Shown here in pieces: positions 1-9,176 of a DNA stretch of 64,000 bases. The DNA comes from Brevibacillus humidisoli (GTDB lineage: Bacteria; Bacillota; Bacilli; Brevibacillales; Brevibacillaceae), in NCBI RefSeq assembly GCF_020923435.1, contig NZ_CP087263.1, positions 2,251,970 to 2,315,969 of the forward strand, given 5' to 3'. Both the position numbers and the translations under genes were made by a program. Position 1 is the first letter of the stretch; each line of letters opens with the position of its first letter. The notes beneath the pieces were generated by a model. The model made no database searches, was not told where the DNA came from, and saw only the letters and a list, made by a program, of their open reading frames with translations.

Positions 1-248
1 AGCTTCACCGTATCGGTTCCCACTTTGATGCCACCCGCCGTATTGATATCGTCAATGGCCATTTGCAGACCATCCAAGGTGTTTTTTCCGTAGAGTGCGG
101 CACCACCGCTCTGTGGCCCGGACCAACCGATGCTGACTTCTCTGGTTTGGCTGCTGCCGTCGTCGCTGCCAGAAGTGGTTTGGTTGCCGCACGCTGTCAG
201 CAATAGCAAGGTAGACAAGACAAGAAGATAACACCACTTTCGTTTCAT
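1..248 (-). CDS. Branched-chain amino acid-type ABC transporter substrate-binding lipoprotein (partial)
   Basis: Only the first 82 codons lie in the window; the gene continues past the left edge. The N-terminus is a lipoprotein signal peptide: basic start (MKRK), hydrophobic stretch and lipobox LLTAC, so the mature protein would be anchored by Cys20 outside the membrane. It is followed by a Ser/Gly/Asp-rich linker and the start of a periplasmic-binding fold (IGWSGPQSGG, then a DGLQMAIDDIN helix) typical of LivK/Leu-Ile-Val binding proteins. A GGAGAGGG ribosome site precedes the ATG. It is the last visible gene of a LivHMGF importer operon embedded among acyl-CoA genes, so the ligand may be an organic acid rather than an amino acid; that is inference. 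Confidence 0.85.
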   Translation of the reverse strand, partial: MKRKWCYLLVLSTLLLLTACGNQTTSGSDDGSSQTREVSIGWSGPQSGGAALYGKNTLDGLQMAIDDINTAGGIKVGTDTVK

Positions 249-283
249 TTGACCCTCTCCCTTATATCGATGGATTCACTCCT

Positions 284-991
284 TTAGGCACCAATGTACG
301 CTCGCTTCACCTCCTCATGGTTGCGTAATCCGTCGCTGGAATCTTCCAGAACGATCTCACCATTCTCGATGATATAACCGCGGTGTGCGATCTGCAGTGC
401 CGCATAGGCATTCTGCTCCGCCAACAATACACTTGTGCCACTGCGATTGATTTCGGCTATCGTTTGAAACATTTGTTCAACCACCAGTGGAGCAAGCCCT
501 ACAGACGGCTCATCCAACAGCAGTAGTTTCGGTTTTGCCATTAAAGCGCGGGCAATCGCAACCATTTGCTGCTGACCGCCGCTCAATGAACCGACCGCTT
601 GTTCCCTTTTGTCGTATAAAACCGGAAACAATTGAAAGACGTGCTGCAGAGAACGAGAATGACCCAATCTATCTTTTCGGTATACATAACCGCCCAAGAC
701 CAGATTCTTTAATACAGACATCTCCAGAAACAGTTTTCTGCCTTCAGGGCATTGGGCGATCCCCGCTCTTACAATCCGGTCGGGAGACCAGCCGCCGATC
801 GATTTTCCCCTAAAATGAACGTCACCCGTCGCTGGCTTCAAAAGACCGCTGATGGTGCGAAAGATCGTGCTTTTACCTGCACCGTTCGCCCCAAGCAAAA
901 CGACCAGTTCTCCCTCTGTGATCTCCAGGTTTATGGAATGAAGCGCTTTGAAGCTGCCATACTTCACTGAAACATTAGTCAGTTTGAGCAT
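284..991 (-). CDS. livF: LivF-type ABC transporter ATP-binding protein
   Basis: One of two ATPases that would drive a LivHM permease at the inner face of the membrane. The 235-residue protein has Walker A GANGAGKST at 34-42, an intact LSGGQQQ signature near 140 and Walker B LLLLDEP near 155, and matches LivF in length. I chose the ATG at 991 (MLKLTNV) because GGGAGGGG lies just upstream; an earlier in-frame ATG at 1018 has no such site. It overlaps the end of livG by 17 bases, implying translational coupling. Transport substrate is not readable from sequence. Confidence 0.92.
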   Translation of the reverse strand: MLKLTNVSVKYGSFKALHSINLEITEGELVVLLGANGAGKSTIFRTISGLLKPATGDVHFRGKSIGGWSPDRIVRAGIAQCPEGRKLFLEMSVLKNLVLGGYVYRKDRLGHSRSLQHVFQLFPVLYDKREQAVGSLSGGQQQMVAIARALMAKPKLLLLDEPSVGLAPLVVEQMFQTIAEINRSGTSVLLAEQNAYAALQIAHRGYIIENGEIVLEDSSDGLRNHEEVKRAYIGA

Positions 992-1745
992 GCTGAGCCC
1001 CTCCCAGGTATGCCTCAATCACCTTTTCATTCTGACTGATTTCCGCAGGTGTGCCTTCTGCAATCTTCGTCCCCTGGTTCAAGACCATAATGCGGTCGGC
1101 AAGGTTCATAATCATCTGCATCTTGTGCTCAATCATGCAAACGGTTAGACCGGCATGTTTCATTTTTTTGATCAGATCGGCAAGTCCGCTTGTTTCATCC
1201 GCGTTTATGCCGGCTGCCGGTTCATCCAAAAGCACAAGTTTTGGCTCTGTGGACAATGCCAAAGCGATTGCCACTCTTTTTTGTGCTTCTTGTGAGATGC
1301 TTGCTACCGGCCGGTTCGCCAAATCGGCAGCACCGACAAACTGAAGCACTTCCCATGCTTTCTCTCTGCATGCCTCTTCCTCTCTGCGATACCGTTTGGT
1401 CCGTATAACGGCATCCCAAAGCCCGCTTTTGGTCCGTAGACGATGACCGATCATGAGGTTGTCGATCACGGTTGCCTCCGTAAACAGTTTCGTGGTCTGA
1501 AACGTGCGGGCGACTCCCAACTTCGCCATTTGATGAGACGGCTTTTTTGTTACATCCTCTCCTTCAAGCAACAGGCGACCGGAAGTTGGTTGATAGAGGC
1601 CGCTGATTACGTTGAAGAACGTCGTTTTTCCTGCTCCGTTAGGACCGATAATGGCTGTGATTTCCCCTTGATTCATGTGAAAATCGACGGCGTAAACAGC
1701 GGTATTGCCCCCAAAACGTTTCGTTACTTGTTCCGCTTTAAGCAT
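975..1745 (-). CDS. livG: LivG-type ABC transporter ATP-binding protein with divergent signature motif
   Basis: Second ATPase of the importer, 256 residues, with Walker A GPNGAGKTT and Walker B LVLLDEPAAGIN, and the long inserted helical region usual for LivG. The start at 1745 (MLKAEQV) has GGGAGGG seven bases upstream and overlaps livM by 8 bases. Odd point: the ABC signature, normally LSxGQ, reads ISQEAQKR. LivF keeps a normal signature, so one of the two composite ATP sites may be degenerate, a situation known in other heteromeric ABC proteins. Family assignment is firm, substrate unknown. Confidence 0.9.
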   Translation of the reverse strand: MLKAEQVTKRFGGNTAVYAVDFHMNQGEITAIIGPNGAGKTTFFNVISGLYQPTSGRLLLEGEDVTKKPSHQMAKLGVARTFQTTKLFTEATVIDNLMIGHRLRTKSGLWDAVIRTKRYRREEEACREKAWEVLQFVGAADLANRPVASISQEAQKRVAIALALSTEPKLVLLDEPAAGINADETSGLADLIKKMKHAGLTVCMIEHKMQMIMNLADRIMVLNQGTKIAEGTPAEISQNEKVIEAYLGGAQHAQTD

Positions 1746-2775
1746 CCGCTTTCCCTCCCGAAAGCCTTTGCTCATGGACGCTCGATACCGCTGTTGTATG
1801 CTCTGCTCTCCTTTCCAACTCCGTTTGCCGTCTCTGTTTCAGTCGGACGCATGTCCCGATGATGCCATATGGGAGAAACATCACAAGCAGCACGAGAACG
1901 GGGCCGAAAATCATCATCCGATACTCTTGCCAGGACTGCAGCATTTGCATCAAAATCGTCACAAGAGTGGTTCCCACCAAAGGGCCCCACAGTGTACCGA
2001 TTCCACCTACCAACAGATAGAGCAGCATGTCAAAGGTGTGTTCCACATGCGCGATATCGGGTCCAAGGAATCGGATATACCCTGCGTACAACGCTCCTGC
2101 CAAACCGGCCAATACGGTTGAATGGACAAACGCCAGGATTTTGTTGCGCATGACGTTGATTCCCAAGGCCACCGCCAGTTCTTCGCTGTTCCGGATCGAC
2201 ATAAACGTTCTGCCCACCAGCGATTGGACAATCCGCTTGTTGATCAGCGCCGTTAGGACGAGGAAAAACAGAATCAGGTAATACTGAGATGTCAAGCTGG
2301 AAAATACCAAAGATCCGATTTGCGGAACGGGAATCCCGAGCAGTCCGCGAACCCCCTCTGTTAACGACTCCCATTTTTCAATCAAAAGCAGAAGAATCAC
2401 TCCGACACAGAGGGAAAAAATCGCAAAATAGTGCCCCTTTAAACGGAGAGAGATGAAACCTACCAGGGCGCCGATCAGTCCTGTTGCAACCATGGCGACA
2501 ACGAGTGAAGGTAGAAAGGGCATTTCCGCTTTTACCATCAGGAGTCCAAATGTATAAGCTCCGATCCCGAAAAATCCGGCATGTGCCAGTGACAACTGTC
2601 CAGTGTATCCGACGATGACGTTCATACCGCTGACAGCGATTGTCCAAATAAACACCCTAGCCAAAACATCGAGATAGTAAGTATTGGAAATGAGCACAGG
2701 AATCGCTGCAGCAATCAGCAGCAGCGCTGGGAGAACCAGTTTGGAAGCCCGTTGCGAAATGCGATTCTTTCTCAT
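1738..2775 (-). CDS. livM: LivM-type ABC transporter permease
   Basis: Membrane-spanning permease, 345 residues, with multiple hydrophobic segments and LivM hallmarks: GYTGQLSLAHAGFFGIGAY near residue 60 and a C-terminal LVGGIGTLWGPLVGT segment. The start at 2775 (MRKNRIS) is supported by AGGAGG nine bases upstream; longer versions would overlap livH. The C-terminal tail beyond the last membrane segment is polar and extended (roughly 35 residues). It pairs with LivH to form the channel. Confidence 0.9.
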   Translation of the reverse strand: MRKNRISQRASKLVLPALLLIAAAIPVLISNTYYLDVLARVFIWTIAVSGMNVIVGYTGQLSLAHAGFFGIGAYTFGLLMVKAEMPFLPSLVVAMVATGLIGALVGFISLRLKGHYFAIFSLCVGVILLLLIEKWESLTEGVRGLLGIPVPQIGSLVFSSLTSQYYLILFFLVLTALINKRIVQSLVGRTFMSIRNSEELAVALGINVMRNKILAFVHSTVLAGLAGALYAGYIRFLGPDIAHVEHTFDMLLYLLVGGIGTLWGPLVGTTLVTILMQMLQSWQEYRMMIFGPVLVLLVMFLPYGIIGTCVRLKQRRQTELERRAEHTTAVSSVHEQRLSGGKADA

Positions 2776-2776
2776 C

Positions 2777-3640
2777 CTATTGGGCCTCCTTTGCAAACAA
2801 TCCGGTTGGTTTCAATGTTAATATCAATACGAGGATCACAAACGCGATTAAGTCTTTATACTCACTGTTGAGATAAGTGCCTGACATGCTTTCCGCCAGT
2901 CCCAGAATATATCCTCCTAAAACAGCGCCCGGAATACTGCCCATCCCTCCCAGGACAATGATCACGAACGCTTTAAGATTCACCATCGCCCCCATCGAGG
3001 GATAGACAAGGTTGATCGGTGCTGCCAATGAGGCTGCCGCAGCGGCAAGACCAGACGCAATCCCAAACGTCAGTAGAGATACTTTGTTTGCATTAATGCC
3101 AACAAGAAATGCCCCTTCCCTGTTTTGCGCCATCGCTTCGATGGTTGCTCCGATCACCGTTCTTTTCAGGAACAGGTTTAGACCGACCATCAGTACGATT
3201 GCGGCGAGGATAATGATTGCCCGTTGTTGTGTGATCGTAAGCCCAAACAGGTTCATGACATCTTCATAAGGAGATTCAAGGCGGCGGTAATCCGCTCCCC
3301 AGATTTTGCGGGCGGCCGATTCTAGAAACAACATCACTCCGACCGCAGCGATCATCGCGTTGATGTGGGGGGCGTTATGCAGCGGTCGAAAAACCAGTCG
3401 CTCCAGCAGCATGCCGAAGACCACCATGACTGCCACAGAGACGAGAATAGCCGGCCAATAAGCAGATCCGTACAAGCTCATCATAGACAGGGTTAAGTAG
3501 GCCCCTAGCATATACAGGTGCCCATGTGCAAAATTAGGCAACTGCATAATCCCGTATATCAACGTGATTCCGAGAGCGACGAGACTGTAAATGCTTCCGA
3601 CCACCAATCCATTTACCATCTGTTGAAAAAACAGCTCCAT
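2777..3640 (-). CDS. livH: LivH-type ABC transporter permease
   Basis: 287-residue membrane permease. The N-terminus MELFFQQMVNGLVVGSIYSL and the GITLIYGIMQLPNFAHGHLY segment are characteristic of LivH, and VIIVLGGMGSIPGAVLGGY matches the conserved C-terminal loop. A G-rich ribosome site precedes the ATG. It follows the acyl-CoA ligase by 52 bases on the same strand and is separated from livM by one base, so the importer is probably cotranscribed with the catabolic genes. Confidence 0.92.
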   Translation of the reverse strand: MELFFQQMVNGLVVGSIYSLVALGITLIYGIMQLPNFAHGHLYMLGAYLTLSMMSLYGSAYWPAILVSVAVMVVFGMLLERLVFRPLHNAPHINAMIAAVGVMLFLESAARKIWGADYRRLESPYEDVMNLFGLTITQQRAIIILAAIVLMVGLNLFLKRTVIGATIEAMAQNREGAFLVGINANKVSLLTFGIASGLAAAAASLAAPINLVYPSMGAMVNLKAFVIIVLGGMGSIPGAVLGGYILGLAESMSGTYLNSEYKDLIAFVILVLILTLKPTGLFAKEAQ

Positions 3641-3692
3641 CTACTCACCCCCCCGCCCCCTCTTTTATATTGGAATATTCAGTGAAATGCGG

Positions 3693-5306
3693 CTACAGCT
3701 TGTTCTTTGCTTCCTCCACCAAGACCCGCCGCAGGATTTTCCCGACCGCCGTTTTCGGGAGCGAATCACGAAATTCAATCATCCGCGGCACTTTAAAAGC
3801 AGCGAGATGCTGTCGGCAAAATCCTTCTATTTCTTCCGGTGTCGCGCTTTGTCCCGGCTTGAGAACAAGGAATGCTTTGACCGTTTCTCCCCTGTACGCA
3901 TCTGGGACACCTACCACGACTGCTTCCAGAACACCGGGGTGCGAGTAGAGAACTTCTTCAACTTCACGGGGGTACACATTATATCCGCTGGCGATAATCA
4001 TGTCTTTTTTGCGATCCAAGATATAAAAGAAGCCATCTTCATCCATTTTGGCAATGTCTCCGGTATAGAGCCAGCCATCACGAATGGCGCTGGCCGTTTC
4101 TTGCGGCATGTTCCAATACCCCTTCATCACTTGCGGTCCGCGAATCACCAGCTCCCCTGCTTCACCGATTGGAAGGGTTTGCGTACCGTCCGAAAGATGG
4201 ACAATCCGGGCTTCTGTTCCGGGCAGCGGGATACCGATGCTCCCCAGTTTTTTCGTACCGTCGCGAGGATTTGCATGCGTGCTTGGGGAAGCTTCCGAGA
4301 GTCCGTACCCTTCATACATGTTGGCGCCTGTCTTTCTTTCAAACGAACCGATCAGATCTACCGGCAGCGGTGCCGATCCGCTGTTGCAAACGCGTATCGC
4401 GTCAATCCCGTACCGGTCGGCGTCCGGATGCGAGTTGAGGGCGACGTACATCGTGGGCACTCCAGGAAAATAAGTAGGTTGATGCTCTTTTATCGTCTCC
4501 AGCACCTCAGGCACATCGAACCGCGGAAGGAGAATCACGTTCGTGCCGGTCAGGATGCCTATATTCATCGCGCAAGACATCCCATAGACGTGAAACAGCG
4601 GAATCACCAACAGGATTTTATCTCCCTGCGTTAACGGTTGTTCACTTGCGTGTGCGATCCCCTGCTGGGCATTGACCACCAGATTTCGATGCGTCAGCAT
4701 GGCACCCTTGGCCTGTCCCGTCGTTCCTCCCGTATATTGAAGAACGGCCACATCTTCCTCTGGATCAACTGTCTCATCCGCTACAGGGCTGCCCAGTCGC
4801 AGGAAATCATCCCACGAGATGGAATCGCCCGACAGCTCCTGTTTGGAGGGAACGAGCGATATGAGGATCGCTTTTTTTAGATTTCCGGCTGCGGCCATGC
4901 GGCGGACCTTGGGATACAGATCAGCGAAAACAAACAAGACCTCTGCTCCCGAGTCCTGCAGGACATGCTCGATTTCCCGCTCCGCATACAACGGATTTAC
5001 TTGCACGACGATAGCTCCCCGCCGAAGAGCACCGTAGAAGGCTGCTACATACTGCGGGCAGTTTGGCAGCATGATTCCCACCCTGTCGCCTTTTCGAACA
5101 CCGATTTGATGCAACGCATGGGCCACCTGTCGAGTCAACCCTTGCAGTTGTTTGTAACTCAATCGCAGGTGATAGAATGTGATCGCGGTTTGCTCTCCCA
5201 TCTCTGCTGCTGTTCGATCAAGCATTTCCGGCAGTGACATCAGCTCGCCCGCAAACGATTTCCCCTTGGCATGACTCAAACCGTTCATGACCGTTACCTT
5301 CGACAT
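3693..5306 (-). CDS. Long-chain/medium-chain acyl-CoA ligase (AMP-forming)
   Basis: Activates a carboxylic acid to its CoA thioester via an acyl-adenylate. The 537 residues carry the ANL-family motifs in order: P-loop YTGGTTGQAKG near 190, GYGLSEASP near 335, YTGDIAKMDEDGFF with DRKKDMIIASGYNVYP near 415-450, and the C-terminal catalytic lysine in LPKTAVGKILRR near 520. Overall similarity is to FadD/LcfA-like long-chain ligases, but chain length and substituents cannot be told. It sits between the importer and the SDR/MaoC genes, consistent with activating the imported acid. Confidence 0.9.
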   Translation of the reverse strand: MSKVTVMNGLSHAKGKSFAGELMSLPEMLDRTAAEMGEQTAITFYHLRLSYKQLQGLTRQVAHALHQIGVRKGDRVGIMLPNCPQYVAAFYGALRRGAIVVQVNPLYAEREIEHVLQDSGAEVLFVFADLYPKVRRMAAAGNLKKAILISLVPSKQELSGDSISWDDFLRLGSPVADETVDPEEDVAVLQYTGGTTGQAKGAMLTHRNLVVNAQQGIAHASEQPLTQGDKILLVIPLFHVYGMSCAMNIGILTGTNVILLPRFDVPEVLETIKEHQPTYFPGVPTMYVALNSHPDADRYGIDAIRVCNSGSAPLPVDLIGSFERKTGANMYEGYGLSEASPSTHANPRDGTKKLGSIGIPLPGTEARIVHLSDGTQTLPIGEAGELVIRGPQVMKGYWNMPQETASAIRDGWLYTGDIAKMDEDGFFYILDRKKDMIIASGYNVYPREVEEVLYSHPGVLEAVVVGVPDAYRGETVKAFLVLKPGQSATPEEIEGFCRQHLAAFKVPRMIEFRDSLPKTAVGKILRRVLVEEAKNKL

Positions 5307-5360
5307 GAGGCAAACACCCTTCCCCTCTGTATCAAGAGTGCGAAAACTGGAGACCTCTGA

Positions 5361-6113
5361 TCAAACGCCGCCGCGGACATAAAGCACTTGACCGGTAATA
5401 AAACTTGACTCTTCGGATACTAAAAATAAAACGGCATTGGCTATGTCCAGCGGTTTTCCCGTCCTGCCCAAAGGGGAACGTTGGGCGGCAGCCTTCTTTA
5501 ACTCTTCAAAATCGATACCCATTCTATCTGCGGTTGCCTTTGTCATCTCGGTCTCGATGAATCCAGGAGCTACAGCATTGACATTTATATTGAATTTCCC
5601 CAGTTCGATGGCCAACGTTTTGGTAAAACCCTGCAATCCCGCTTTTGCTGTGGCGTAATTGAGCTGTCCCCGATTTCCTAAGGCAGACGTGGAACTGAAG
5701 TTGACGATTTTTCCGTATCGCTGTTCGACCATGTGACGCTGGGCGGCTTGCACCGCGTAGAATGAGCCTTTTAGGTGAACGTTCATCACAGCGTCCCAAT
5801 CGTCATCCGTCATTTTATGAACCAGATTATCGCGGGTGATGCCGGCATTGTTCACCAGGATGTCAAGTCGCCCGAACGTATCGACCGTCGTTTGGACCAT
5901 CTCTTCTACAGATTGACGTTTGGTGATGTCACATGGGATCGCGATCGCTTCCCCGCCTGCTTTGCGGATCTCCGCCGCCGTCTCCTCGCATGTGGACTGT
6001 TCAACATCTGTGACTGTCACCTTTGCGCCCTCCTCGGCCAGCCTGATGGCTGTGGCCGCCCCTATGCCGCGTCCGGAGCCGGTAATAATCGCTACCCGAT
6101 CTTTTACTCTCAT
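5361..6113 (-). CDS. SDR-family 3-oxoacyl/3-hydroxyacyl dehydrogenase (FabG-like)
   Basis: 250-residue short-chain dehydrogenase/reductase with the cofactor loop TGSGRGIG, NNAG near 90, catalytic Ser in SSTSA and the YxxxK pair in YATAK. Acidic residues after beta-2 (TDVEQ) favour NAD(H). The ATG at 6113 (MRVKDR) is preferred over one at 6119 because GAGGAG is properly spaced from it. By context it probably oxidises a 3-hydroxyacyl-CoA made by the adjacent MaoC hydratase. Confidence 0.87.
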   Translation of the reverse strand: MRVKDRVAIITGSGRGIGAATAIRLAEEGAKVTVTDVEQSTCEETAAEIRKAGGEAIAIPCDITKRQSVEEMVQTTVDTFGRLDILVNNAGITRDNLVHKMTDDDWDAVMNVHLKGSFYAVQAAQRHMVEQRYGKIVNFSSTSALGNRGQLNYATAKAGLQGFTKTLAIELGKFNINVNAVAPGFIETEMTKATADRMGIDFEELKKAAAQRSPLGRTGKPLDIANAVLFLVSEESSFITGQVLYVRGGV

Positions 6114-6215
6114 GTGCATTCTCCTCTCAAGTCGTGGTTTTGTTGTACGTTTTGCCTCTCACTGTCATGTCGCTGTCTTACCGTACGTATGGGAATTAAG
6201 CGGAAGATCCTTTTG

Positions 6216-6635
6216 CTAGGCAACAGGCATGGTATACTTCGCTTGGCCGATCACTACCTGATCTCCTTTTTGAGTGGACGCCCACACTTCACAAGTTACA
6301 ACCTGCTTCTCCCCGTCTACTCCAGCCTCTATAACCCGGCCTGCACACGTGATGACATCTCCCGGTCTTACCATGCCAGTGAACCGGGCACCAAATGTCA
6401 GCAGATCCCCATCGTTTCCGATCGTATCAGTCAGCAGTTGCCCTACAAACGCCATCGTCAACATTCCATGGACGATCACTCCGCCAAGACCGGCTTGCTG
6501 GGCGAACTCCTCCACGGTGTGAATAGGGTTGTAATCGCCTGACGCGCCCGAATACATGACGAGTTGCGTATTCGAGACGGCCGGCTTGACGAGCGGTCCA
6601 ATCTCGTCTCCCACCTGCATTCTTTTGCTGCTCAT
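6216..6635 (-). CDS. MaoC-like hydratase, hot-dog subunit with catalytic motif
   Basis: 139-residue single hot-dog domain with the (R)-hydratase 2 motif: YSGASGDYNPIHTVEEFA near 30-46 supplies the expected catalytic Asp and His, followed by GVIVHGML. Its ATG overlaps the stop of the upstream hot-dog gene by four bases, so the two chains are probably made together and form a heteromer, as in HadAB-type or two-gene archaeal and actinobacterial hydratases. Likely reaction: reversible hydration of an enoyl-CoA. Confidence 0.87.
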   Translation of the reverse strand: MSSKRMQVGDEIGPLVKPAVSNTQLVMYSGASGDYNPIHTVEEFAQQAGLGGVIVHGMLTMAFVGQLLTDTIGNDGDLLTFGARFTGMVRPGDVITCAGRVIEAGVDGEKQVVTCEVWASTQKGDQVVIGQAKYTMPVA

Positions 6636-7084
6636 GACCTTCCCCCTTTCCCTCGATAAATCACAGTCGATCTTGCTATGAACACCGTCTCACCCGACTC
6701 GTTCACTCCTTTTTGCTCATACACCAGAAAGGTCATCTGCCCCAGTTTCCCTTCCTTGAGGTAGGCGTCCGCCAGTTTGGTCGAGCAATAGAGTACATCG
6801 CCTGCGCCGATTGGCTGCCGATATTCAAAATGTTGTTCCCCGTGGATCAGCCCTTCCCTGTTGAAGCGAAGGCCTGGTATTTCACCGTAGTCAAACGTAC
6901 GGCTAAAGGTTGGCGGTGCGATGATTCTGCCGTACCGGCTTGCCTTTGCGTACTCTTCATCACGGTACAGCGGGTTGGCGTCTCCGATCGCATCGGCAAA
7001 CTTCTTGATTGCTCCTTTCTCCACCTCATTTTTCACCGGTACCGATTCGACACCGATAAAAGGTTGAAACAAGTCCAAACTCAT
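6632..7084 (-). CDS. MaoC N-terminal-type (FAS1-like) hot-dog dehydratase partner subunit
   Basis: About 150 residues, similar to the N-terminal hot-dog of MaoC/FAS1-type dehydratases: FADAIGDANPLYRDEEYA near 30 and IIAPPTF. Start chosen at 7084 (MSLDLFQ), where a G6 stretch is better spaced than for the ATG at 7090 or the distal one at 7117. Coupled by ATGA overlap to the catalytic partner. Conserved residues suggest a structural or substrate-binding role. Confidence 0.83.
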   Translation of the reverse strand: MSLDLFQPFIGVESVPVKNEVEKGAIKKFADAIGDANPLYRDEEYAKASRYGRIIAPPTFSRTFDYGEIPGLRFNREGLIHGEQHFEYRQPIGAGDVLYCSTKLADAYLKEGKLGQMTFLVYEQKGVNESGETVFIARSTVIYRGKGGRS

Positions 7085-7175
7085 CCTCATCCCCCCATTC
7101 TTGGATTGCACCAGCATGCAAGACGATCTCGCTGATCAGCGGCGAGCGACGGAGAAATCTACAGATGGCGATTCA

Positions 7176-7949
7176 TTACATCGCCGTCACCCCTCCGTCA
7201 ACTGCAAGCACTTGCCCTGTTACATAAGCAGATGCGTCAGATGCGAAGTACAAAGCGGCTCCTTTCAAATCGGTTTCCCCTCCATAGCGTCCCATGGGCG
7301 TCCGTTCCAGGATCTGCTCCCCGAATTGCTGAAGCAGGCCCGATGACATTTTTGTTGGAAAGAAACCGGGAGCGATTGCATTGACCGTAACGCCCTGTCG
7401 CGCCCATTTCATCGCTAAATCGCGGGTAAACGAGATCACGGCTCCTTTGCTTGCATTGTAGGCGATCGCATTCATAAAGCGAGGATCACCGCCAACCAGA
7501 CCGGCAACGGAGGCGATGTTTACAATTCGGCCGTATTGTCGCGACACCATTTCCCGCCCCACCGCCTGCGACATTAAAAACAACCCCGTTACGTTTACTT
7601 GCAGCACTTGATTAAATTTTTCCAACGGGTATTGCTCAACTGGAGCCCCCCACGTAGTCCCGGAATTATTAATCAGTATGTCAATCTTGCCAAATGCCCG
7701 TTTTGTTTCCTCCACAACGCGCTCCACATCGTCCGGATTCGTGACGTCACATGGAAGCGACAGGCTTTGTCGGCCTAATCCTTTGATTTTTTCGGCTACT
7801 TCGTCACACGCTCCCTTTTTCCGGGAGCAGACCACAACAGCAGCGCCGGCCTCTGCCAGACCCATCGCGATCTGTTCACCGAGACCGCGTCCGCCTCCGG
7901 TGACGATTGCCACTTTTTCATGAAGATCAAAAAGTTCTTGGATACGCAT
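7176..7949 (-). CDS. SDR-family oxidoreductase
   Basis: 257-residue classical SDR: TGGGRGLG, NNSGTTWG (variant of NNAG), catalytic Ser in ASVAGLVGG and YNASKGA for Tyr/Lys. A basic pair after beta-2 (CSRKKGA) suggests NADP(H) preference, unlike the first SDR in this operon. AGGAGG is upstream of the ATG. Two SDRs with different cofactor signatures suggest two separate hydroxyl/keto steps. Confidence 0.86.
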   Translation of the reverse strand: MRIQELFDLHEKVAIVTGGGRGLGEQIAMGLAEAGAAVVVCSRKKGACDEVAEKIKGLGRQSLSLPCDVTNPDDVERVVEETKRAFGKIDILINNSGTTWGAPVEQYPLEKFNQVLQVNVTGLFLMSQAVGREMVSRQYGRIVNIASVAGLVGGDPRFMNAIAYNASKGAVISFTRDLAMKWARQGVTVNAIAPGFFPTKMSSGLLQQFGEQILERTPMGRYGGETDLKGAALYFASDASAYVTGQVLAVDGGVTAM

Positions 7950-8048
7950 GCAGCACTCCTCCTGTTCAACCCAATCCGATAAATCGCCAACAGCACCGAT
8001 TCTCTTAGCTGTTGCCGAAGCATCAGATGATTTTTTCCATAACAGCCG

Positions 8049-9176
8049 CTAGAATCCATGCATGGCAATCTGGTGCGCTTGATGCATGACATTCTCTGCG
8101 ACCTTTCCGAGACGCTCAAATCGGGGGTCCATCGTTTGCCCCATCTTCCAGCGATAGTAGATCTGTTGACAGATGACCGCTACCTTGTAGTACGCATAGG
8201 TTAGGTAGAAATCAATTTCTGTCAAGTCGCGTCCGCTTTTCGATGCGTACCTCTCCAGCAACTCGCGACGAGAAAAGAAGCCAGGCAGGGATGTTACAGA
8301 GGTAAGTCCGCTTCGCAACTGCTCGGCATCCTCTACCTCATCCCAGTAGCTGACCGTGATCGCCACATCGGAGAGTGGATCGCCGATCGTAGTCATTTCC
8401 CAGTCCACCACGGCCACCACTTGTGCCGCATCAACTGTGGACAAAATCAGATTATTCAGCTTGTAATCGTTATGAACGATTGTGGCTGGAGGAGATTCGG
8501 GCAGATGCTCCAACATCCATTTTGCCGTCTCTTCAACCACAGGGATCTCATCGGTCTTGGATCGTTCATATCGTCCAATCCATCCATGAACCTGCCGTTC
8601 CATAAAGCCTTCCGGCCGCCCGAGCGAACCAAGGCCAGCAGCCTGCCAATCGATCTCGTGCAGGGCAACAAGGGTCTCAACAACCGATTCAGAGATTCGC
8701 TGTCCCAGCTCGGGAGAGTATGCCACACCATCCGGCCATTCGCGATCCAGTACCATCCCCTTCCTTCGTTCCATCACATAAAAGGGAGCTCCCAAGATAG
8801 TTTCATCCTCACAGAATAGATACGGCTTAGGAGCCAGTGGATACACTTGGTGAACCAGCGACAAAATCCAACTCTCTCGCTTCATATCATGGGCTTTAGG
8901 CGCGATTGGTCCAAGCGGCGGACGGCGCAAAACTACTTCCCAGTCGCCACTGCGAAGCAAATAAGTTAGATTGGAGTGGCCTGCAGGAAATTGCTCTACC
9001 TCAAGCGGTGCGTCCGGTACATCTGCAATATGTTCGCGCAGGAAGCGCTCCACATGTTGGAGATTCAATTCTTCCCCCGGCCGAACCGGAATCGTCTCTC
9101 TTGATCCTCCTTGTCTCACACCCCTCACATCCCTTCTTCCCAACCGTCTTGCCATAGGCGATATTGTTTCACTCAT
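8049..9176 (-). CDS. APH-like acyl-CoA phosphotransferase (ACAD10/11 kinase-domain type)
   Basis: 375 residues with an aminoglycoside-phosphotransferase fold: [12 protein letters not shown] nucleotide loop, VVLRRPP with the ATP-binding region, catalytic [13 protein letters not shown] (HxDxxxxN) and metal-binding [15 protein letters not shown]. The [16 protein letters not shown] and [13 protein letters not shown] segments are those of the kinase domain fused to acyl-CoA dehydrogenase in ACAD10/11 proteins. Those enzymes are reported to phosphorylate hydroxyacyl-CoAs. The ATG at 9176 overlaps the dehydrogenase stop by 8 bases, so this looks like a split version of the fused enzyme. It is unlikely to be an antibiotic-resistance gene. 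Confidence 0.87.
   Translation of the reverse strand: MSETISPMARRLGRRDVRGVRQGGSRETIPVRPGEELNLQHVERFLREHIADVPDAPLEVEQFPAGHSNLTYLLRSGDWEVVLRRPPLGPIAPKAHDMKRESWILSLVHQVYPLAPKPYLFCEDETILGAPFYVMERRKGMVLDREWPDGVAYSPELGQRISESVVETLVALHEIDWQAAGLGSLGRPEGFMERQVHGWIGRYERSKTDEIPVVEETAKWMLEHLPESPPATIVHNDYKLNNLILSTVDAAQVVAVVDWEMTTIGDPLSDVAITVSYWDEVEDAEQLRSGLTSVTSLPGFFSRRELLERYASKSGRDLTEIDFYLTYAYYKVAVICQQIYYRWKMGQTMDPRFERLGKVAENVMHQAHQIAMHGF

Noticed and set aside
3687-4634. Plus-strand open frame of 315 codons inside the acyl-CoA ligase gene
   Set aside because: Antisense shadow of a gene with intact family motifs; no ribosome site and no protein-like pattern.
8049-9176. Aminoglycoside resistance gene
   Set aside because: Motifs and the acyl-CoA operon context match the ACAD10/11 kinase domain, not an antibiotic phosphotransferase.
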